Source: Neocallimastix lanati (nom. inval.)
Taxonomy: Eukaryota; Neocallimastigomycota; Neocallimastigomycetes; Neocallimastigales; Neocallimastigaceae
Assembly: GCA_016946835.1 (NCBI GenBank)
Contig: JACVTC010000284.1
Location: 1 to 59,842, forward strand
Direction: 5' to 3'
Length of the DNA stretch: 59,842 nt
Shown: positions 55,155-59,842 of the stretch, piece after piece
Position numbering within the stretch: position 1 is the first letter of the stretch
Layout of the letters: each line of letters begins with the position of its first letter
Program-made: the position numbers and the translations under genes
The notes under the pieces: generated by a model
Told to the model about the DNA's origin: nothing
Seen by the model: only the letters and a program-made list of their open reading frames with translations
The model's database searches: none

Positions 55155-55941
55155 TGGTATGGTTCATATAATTTTAGGAATATAATAATAATTAACACAA
55201 ATAATAAAATTACAATAAAAAAAAATAATTTGTTTTAAAATCAATATTTATTTATTTAAATTTATAAAAGAAAAATAATAATATAATTATTTATTTAATA
55301 AAAAGAAAGTTACTGATTATATTTTATTTCACTAAAATTACATGTATTTATATTTTTTTATCAAATTAAAATTTGTAAAGCCTAACTATTTTTTTAATAA
55401 ACTAATTACTAATTATTTTTATAAATAAAACATTTAAATTGAAATTGAATTATTATTTTAGTTAATAATATTATTGTTATAAATAGTAGTTATATTTTAT
55501 TGAATTATTAATTATTTAATAATAGTTTAATACTAATATATATAAAATAAAAATAAAGAGATTATACAGAATATTTTATTGTGGTTTAGTTAAATTTAGT
55601 AATTAAAAATAAATTTAAATTGATAACGAAAATTTTAATAACTAATTAAATAGATTTGATTATTTTCAATATAACATAATACAAAAGAAATATAATATTA
55701 ATATATTAAGTGGCAAGGACAATATTCTTGGCTAAAGATTTTTAATACATTATAATGGAATCGGATCGATAATTCAAAAAGGAATTATAAGTTAATTAGT
55801 GATTTATTAACTTAAGATTTCTATTTAGTAATATTTGAAGAATATTGGAAAGTTCCAATTATATAGAATAGAATAATCTATAAGGTTAGAATAATTTATA
55901 TTATTCTAGCACAATTAGTATTATTTGTTCATTCTGTATTA
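55155..55941 (-). mobile_element. 3' LTR of element 4b
   Basis: 787 bp, differing from 47317-48103 by about two substitutions and two one-base indels by eye. It is preceded by the same G-rich tract on the minus strand. Confidence 0.92.
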
Positions 55942-55964
55942 AGATGCCCCCGCTAAGACTCAAG

Positions 55965-58900
55965 CTAGGTAGAAGCTGAGTTAAACTTGACAATATTTTT
56001 CAAATGAACATTACGATTCATTTGTATATTAGTAGCAGGATCAGCTAAAGTGACTGTATTGAATTGTTTCTTTACCACTTTCATAGGTCCAACAAAGTAA
56101 GGTTCTAATTTAGTTCGATTAAAGTTTCTTACTAGTACTAAATCACCTGGTTTTATTCTTTTAGCTTGATTCATACTGGTCTTTTCTTCTCTCCTAGTAG
56201 CCCAATATTTCGAAGCATTTTTGATATTAGATGCGGCCTCCATTACCCATTGGTAGTGTGATACAAATTTTTCCAGTAGAATTTCGTCAGAAGACTTATT
56301 TATACCCTTAGTTGGTCTGGCAGCAATGTCAAAAGGTTGTTGGTCTTCCCTTCCATAAACTAATTCAAAACTTGAATGGTTGGTGATTGAGTTTTTAGTA
56401 GTTCTTAAAACCCAAAGTGCAGATGGTAAAATTTCATCCCATTCTTTGTGTTGTTGTCCAAGTAATCGTAATAATTTTCCAATTTCTTTATTACGATTCT
56501 CAACTAAACCATTGCTTTCAGGATGATATGGAGTGATAAATTTAACATATACATCATATAAATCAAGGAAGATTTTTGTCATATCTGATGTAAATTGTGT
56601 TCCATTATCAGTAGTGATAATTTGAGGTACACCGTGTAGAGCAAATACATTAATTAAAAATTTTATCACATCCTGAGAAGTAACATTTTCAGTGGGCTCT
56701 GCCTCAACCCATTTAGTAAAATAATCAACCACAACGATTATATATTGATTATTATTTCTGGTTTTATTTAGAGGTCCTATAATGTCCAATCCTAAGTGTG
56801 TAAATGGTCCTTCCACTTCAGTTGGTTTATCTTCCGTTGGTTCAGGGTATGGTTGAGATTTATTTAATTGACATTTTTCACATTTACCTATAATTCGCTT
56901 AATGTCATTAACCATATTGTTCCAATAGTAGCTCTTTTTCAAACGTTGATATGTCTTGTAATAGCCTTCGTGTCCTATACTGTGTGCTTGAAAAATTAAT
57001 TGAAGTTTTTCTTTTGTATCTGTAACTAATTTTCTATAATTATTGCCATCAACAAAGTAGTCCACACCATCAATTGTCGTAAATTTTTCTTCAATGAATT
57101 CCTTAATGGTTCTTGAAAGCAGGTTTTCATCTTGTTCCTTGATAATTTGTGTTGTTAAGACAACTTTTTCTTTTTCATTTTTCATTCTTGATAAAGCATC
57201 TGCGACAACATTATTATTTCCAGTTTCATATCGTAAATCAATTCCTAACATACTGATAGTCAAACACCATCTAGTATGACGAGAATTTTGTGGTTCCTTA
57301 CTTTTAAGTAATCCGATTAATGGTCTATGATCTGTATATACTATAGTTTGCTTAGGATTTCCCATAATATAAGATTTTAATTTATTAATACAGTAAATTA
57401 GAGCAGCACCTTCTAGATCCGTAATTCCATAATTCTTTTCCGATTTAGATAAACTTCTACTAATATAATGAACCGGATGCTCCTTTCCAGTTTCATCATC
57501 CTTTTGTAAAAGCACACCGCCTATTCCATCATAGGAAGCATCTGTTCTTATAATAAATTCTCTATCAAATCTAGGAAATCTTAATATTGGGGCATTGATT
57601 AATCTTTCCTTAAGAATTTTAAAACTTTCTTCTTGTTCCTTTTTCCATTCAAACTTAATACCTTTTCTTAATAGAGTGCAGAGAGGAGCAGTAACTTTTG
57701 CAAAGTCCTTAATAAAATTTCTATAATATCCAATGGCTCCTAAAAATGATCGAAGTTCATGAATGTTAGAGGGAGCCTTCCATTCTTTAATAGCTTCAAC
57801 TTTGTTTTCCAATGGACTTAAACCTTCTGAGGATACTTTATATCCAAGTACTTCTACTTCAGTTTGCATGAAAGAACACTTTTCGATATTGATTTTTAAC
57901 TTATGTTCCTTGAATATTTCTAAGACTTGTTTAAGATGTTCTAGGTGTTCTTCTTCAGTTCTTGAGTAGATTAAAATATCATCGATAAAGTTATAGACGC
58001 ATTTTCCTATTAAGGGAAATAGTATACGGTTCATTTCTCTTTGGAATGTAGCTGGAGCACCTGTTAAACCGAAGGGCATTACCTTGAATTGGTAGTTTCC
58101 GAACTTAGTTGTAAAGGTAGTGATTTCAACACTATCATCATCCATTAATATTTGATGATAACCGGAATAAAGATCTAATGTTGAGAAGATTTTTGCTCCA
58201 TCTAAGCTATCAAAAATTTCCTCAATATTTGGTAAAGAATAAGAATCCTTCTTAGTTGCTTCATTTACTTTCCTATAGTCAATACACAGGCGCCATTTAC
58301 CGTTCTTTTTAGGCACAAGTACTACTGGTGATGACCATTCTGAACATGAAGGTTCAATTAATCGTTTATATATGAGTTTGGTTAATTCTTCTTTTAAGAT
58401 ATCTGTTTTTAATTTACTAAGTCGATAAAATTTTTGTTTAATAGGTTTAACTCCTTCCTTAAGAATAATTTTGTGTGGTGATAAATCTGAAGGTGTTAAT
58501 TCTTCAGAAGAAGTTGCAATTATATCAATATATTCTTCAAGTAATTTAGTAATGGCTTCTCTATAATTTGAATTAATTGTACTTTGAAAAACTGTGTCAT
58601 ATATATATTTTATTGGTGGTAATCCTTCAATCGTTTTCAATTGTTGCTTAGCTTCTTGGTGATTCAATGCCTTGATTACACATAATAATTTTTCTTCGTC
58701 ATCATATTCATTATTAATAGGTGCAATTTCTTCAATTAAACCTTGATCATTAAATCGACAAAGACTATATCTAATTGGATGTATAAATAACTGGTTATCA
58801 ATTTGAGTTTTGAGGTTGATTAATATATCATAGAATGGATCCTCCTTGTTTATAATTCTACACGTAACAAGTAGTTCTAGTTCATTAATTTTTACGGGAA

Positions 58901-59842
58901 CTTTGATTAACACATCTTCTGAGTAATCATCATTCATCGTTGCTAAACGTATTCGTCCTGCACTAACTCCTATAGGTTCATACTGATAAGGTAATTTATC
59001 TAAAAATTGCTTTGTGATAATACTTAAGTTGCTACATGAATCTATTAAAGCCTTACCACGAACTCCATCTACTATTACATCAACCATAGCAATATCATCT
59101 TCTTGTGGTTCATGATGTTTACTTTTATATGTATGATCTATATTGTTCGTTATTATTGTAGTAGCACACATATTATCCACTGCACCTGAAATTTTAGTAT
59201 TATTCTTTTCTAATTTAAGTCCTTGTGATACTTGAGACCGTATCTTTGGAGCAACGTCCAATAATTGTCCAAATGTAATATTGCAATTACTGGAGTTTAA
59301 ATCTTTGATCACGTCATAACTATCACAATCAGTTTGCATTTGTATTCTTTTTGGAATTCTAGTTGGCATAATTTCAGTTGACTTTTCTGATGATTTTTCT
59401 TGAATTAATTTATTTAAAGTTTGTTTAGAATTATTTCCTTCCTGAGAAGTTTCTTCATTAATAATATTAACAATACTATTTTTATTATTTTCCACAGAAG
59501 TACTAGTACTAGCTCTTTCCTTATCTCTTAGCTCTTTCTCAATCCTCTTTTCTTTCTCTATTCTGGGTTGAGCCATAATCGAAGGATGTAATTGAGTTGT
59601 TGGCTTTTTGACTGGTCGCGATGTTCCCCTTAATTGATTTTCTTTTTGTTTTCGTAAACCTGGAGTAACTATTGGCTTATGATCATCTCTTAGACTACGG
59701 TGAACCCTCTTTCCTCTTTGGTCACTAGTCTCTTCATCTTTAGGATTTGCCTTTCTCTTTATAACGTTTACTAAGTAATCCAATTCTTTGGAAACCATCC
59801 GACTCATCATCAAAATCTTCGTAATAATCCGTAGTAGTACCT
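55965..59842 (-). CDS. Pol of element 4b (protease, RT, RNase H, integrase), partial
   Basis: Open from about 59790 to 55965 without interruption, about 1275 residues. It has a protease-like segment (DSCSNLS), RT with NFIDDILIYS (about 57980), RNase H with intact ADALSRM, integrase HHCC, and Asp/Asp/Glu in LGLDIIGPL, TTDNGTQFTS and NGLVENRN. Compared with 4a it has one extra base in an A run near 59791-59794, which puts the last bases before the window edge in a different phase. Whether this is a real frameshift or a sequencing error is unclear. Otherwise this copy is the better preserved and keeps Gly where 4a has TGA. Confidence 0.9.
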   Translation of the reverse strand, partial: VLLRIITKILMMSRMVSKELDYLVNVIKRKANPKDEETSDQRGKRVHRSLRDDHKPIVTPGLRKQKENQLRGTSRPVKKPTTQLHPSIMAQPRIEKEKRIEKELRDKERASTSTSVENNKNSIVNIINEETSQEGNNSKQTLNKLIQEKSSEKSTEIMPTRIPKRIQMQTDCDSYDVIKDLNSSNCNITFGQLLDVAPKIRSQVSQGLKLEKNNTKISGAVDNMCATTIITNNIDHTYKSKHHEPQEDDIAMVDVIVDGVRGKALIDSCSNLSIITKQFLDKLPYQYEPIGVSAGRIRLATMNDDYSEDVLIKVPVKINELELLVTCRIINKEDPFYDILINLKTQIDNQLFIHPIRYSLCRFNDQGLIEEIAPINNEYDDEEKLLCVIKALNHQEAKQQLKTIEGLPPIKYIYDTVFQSTINSNYREAITKLLEEYIDIIATSSEELTPSDLSPHKIILKEGVKPIKQKFYRLSKLKTDILKEELTKLIYKRLIEPSCSEWSSPVVLVPKKNGKWRLCIDYRKVNEATKKDSYSLPNIEEIFDSLDGAKIFSTLDLYSGYHQILMDDDSVEITTFTTKFGNYQFKVMPFGLTGAPATFQREMNRILFPLIGKCVYNFIDDILIYSRTEEEHLEHLKQVLEIFKEHKLKINIEKCSFMQTEVEVLGYKVSSEGLSPLENKVEAIKEWKAPSNIHELRSFLGAIGYYRNFIKDFAKVTAPLCTLLRKGIKFEWKKEQEESFKILKERLINAPILRFPRFDREFIIRTDASYDGIGGVLLQKDDETGKEHPVHYISRSLSKSEKNYGITDLEGAALIYCINKLKSYIMGNPKQTIVYTDHRPLIGLLKSKEPQNSRHTRWCLTISMLGIDLRYETGNNNVVADALSRMKNEKEKVVLTTQIIKEQDENLLSRTIKEFIEEKFTTIDGVDYFVDGNNYRKLVTDTKEKLQLIFQAHSIGHEGYYKTYQRLKKSYYWNNMVNDIKRIIGKCEKCQLNKSQPYPEPTEDKPTEVEGPFTHLGLDIIGPLNKTRNNNQYIIVVVDYFTKWVEAEPTENVTSQDVIKFLINVFALHGVPQIITTDNGTQFTSDMTKIFLDLYDVYVKFITPYHPESNGLVENRNKEIGKLLRLLGQQHKEWDEILPSALWVLRTTKNSITNHSSFELVYGREDQQPFDIAARPTKGINKSSDEILLEKFVSHYQWVMEAASNIKNASKYWATRREEKTSMNQAKRIKPGDLVLVRNFNRTKLEPYFVGPMKVVKKQFNTVTLADPATNIQMNRNVHLKNIVKFNSAST

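Larger units (their letters stand above)
55155..59842 (-). mobile_element. Ty3/Gypsy element 4b, second copy of the 4a family, runs off the right edge
   Basis: Carries a 3' LTR (55155-55941) and most of pol on the minus strand. The remaining gag, frameshift region, 5' LTR and right flank lie outside the window. It is very similar to 4a throughout. Confidence 0.92.

Noticed and set aside
1-59842. Genetic-code reassignment to explain in-frame stops
   Set aside because: TAA, TAG and TGA all occur as interruptions, all three also end genes normally, and one TGA is a simple substitution of GGA in the sister element.
1-59842. CRISPR array, rRNA or intact tRNA gene
   Set aside because: No regularly spaced repeats with unique spacers and no rRNA or cloverleaf-compatible sequence were seen.

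Overview
The window is very AT-rich eukaryotic DNA, most likely from a fungus. The secreted proteins at 15.8-25.7 kb combine ricin-type trefoil lectin repeats, hevein-like chitin-binding (CBM18) modules and long poly-threonine linkers. This style, with the extreme AT bias, is typical of anaerobic gut fungi (Neocallimastigomycota). The assignment is an inference, because no rRNA or housekeeping marker lies in the window.

Layout. (1) 1-14.2 kb looks like an integrated fragment of a nucleocytoplasmic large DNA virus (giant-virus, asfarvirus/poxvirus-like gene content). It holds an RNA polymerase largest subunit in two separate pieces, a VETF/D6-D11-type transcription helicase, a TFIIS/RPB9-type zinc ribbon and three unrecognised genes. 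Most of these genes carry one or more breaks, so the segment is probably decaying. (2) 15.8-31.7 kb is fungal-type sequence: a lectin/chitin-binding secreted protein, a small PMP3-like relic, a very large secreted lectin gene broken at two points, an unknown intracellular protein, and a large secreted protein interrupted by one stop codon. (3) 31.7-59.8 kb is a pile of Ty3/Gypsy LTR retrotransposons: a chimera of two elements (31.7-39.7 kb), a young chromodomain element with nearly identical LTRs (39.7-47.3 kb), an element on the minus strand (47.3-54.3 kb), an apparent solo LTR (54.3-55.1 kb) and a second copy of the minus-strand family running off the right edge.

The most interesting signals are these. 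The viral RPB1 is split near the position of the archaeal A'/A'' split, with the C-terminal piece having its own start codon 11.5 kb away. The minus-strand Gypsy element has a textbook -1 frameshift site, a TTTAAAC heptamer followed after 8 nt by an H-type pseudoknot, exactly at its gag stop. Three adjacent retroelement insertions are all bounded by the pentamer ACAGT at the terminus of another element's LTR. The fungal secreted gene has a tryptophan/asparagine-rich 10-residue repeat array.

Limits. Many genes are broken by single stops or by small indels, often in homopolymers. From sequence alone, true pseudogenisation cannot be separated from long-read assembly error, except where a second copy is present (the TGA in the 47-54 kb element is a real substitution relative to its sister copy). 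All domain calls are by eye.
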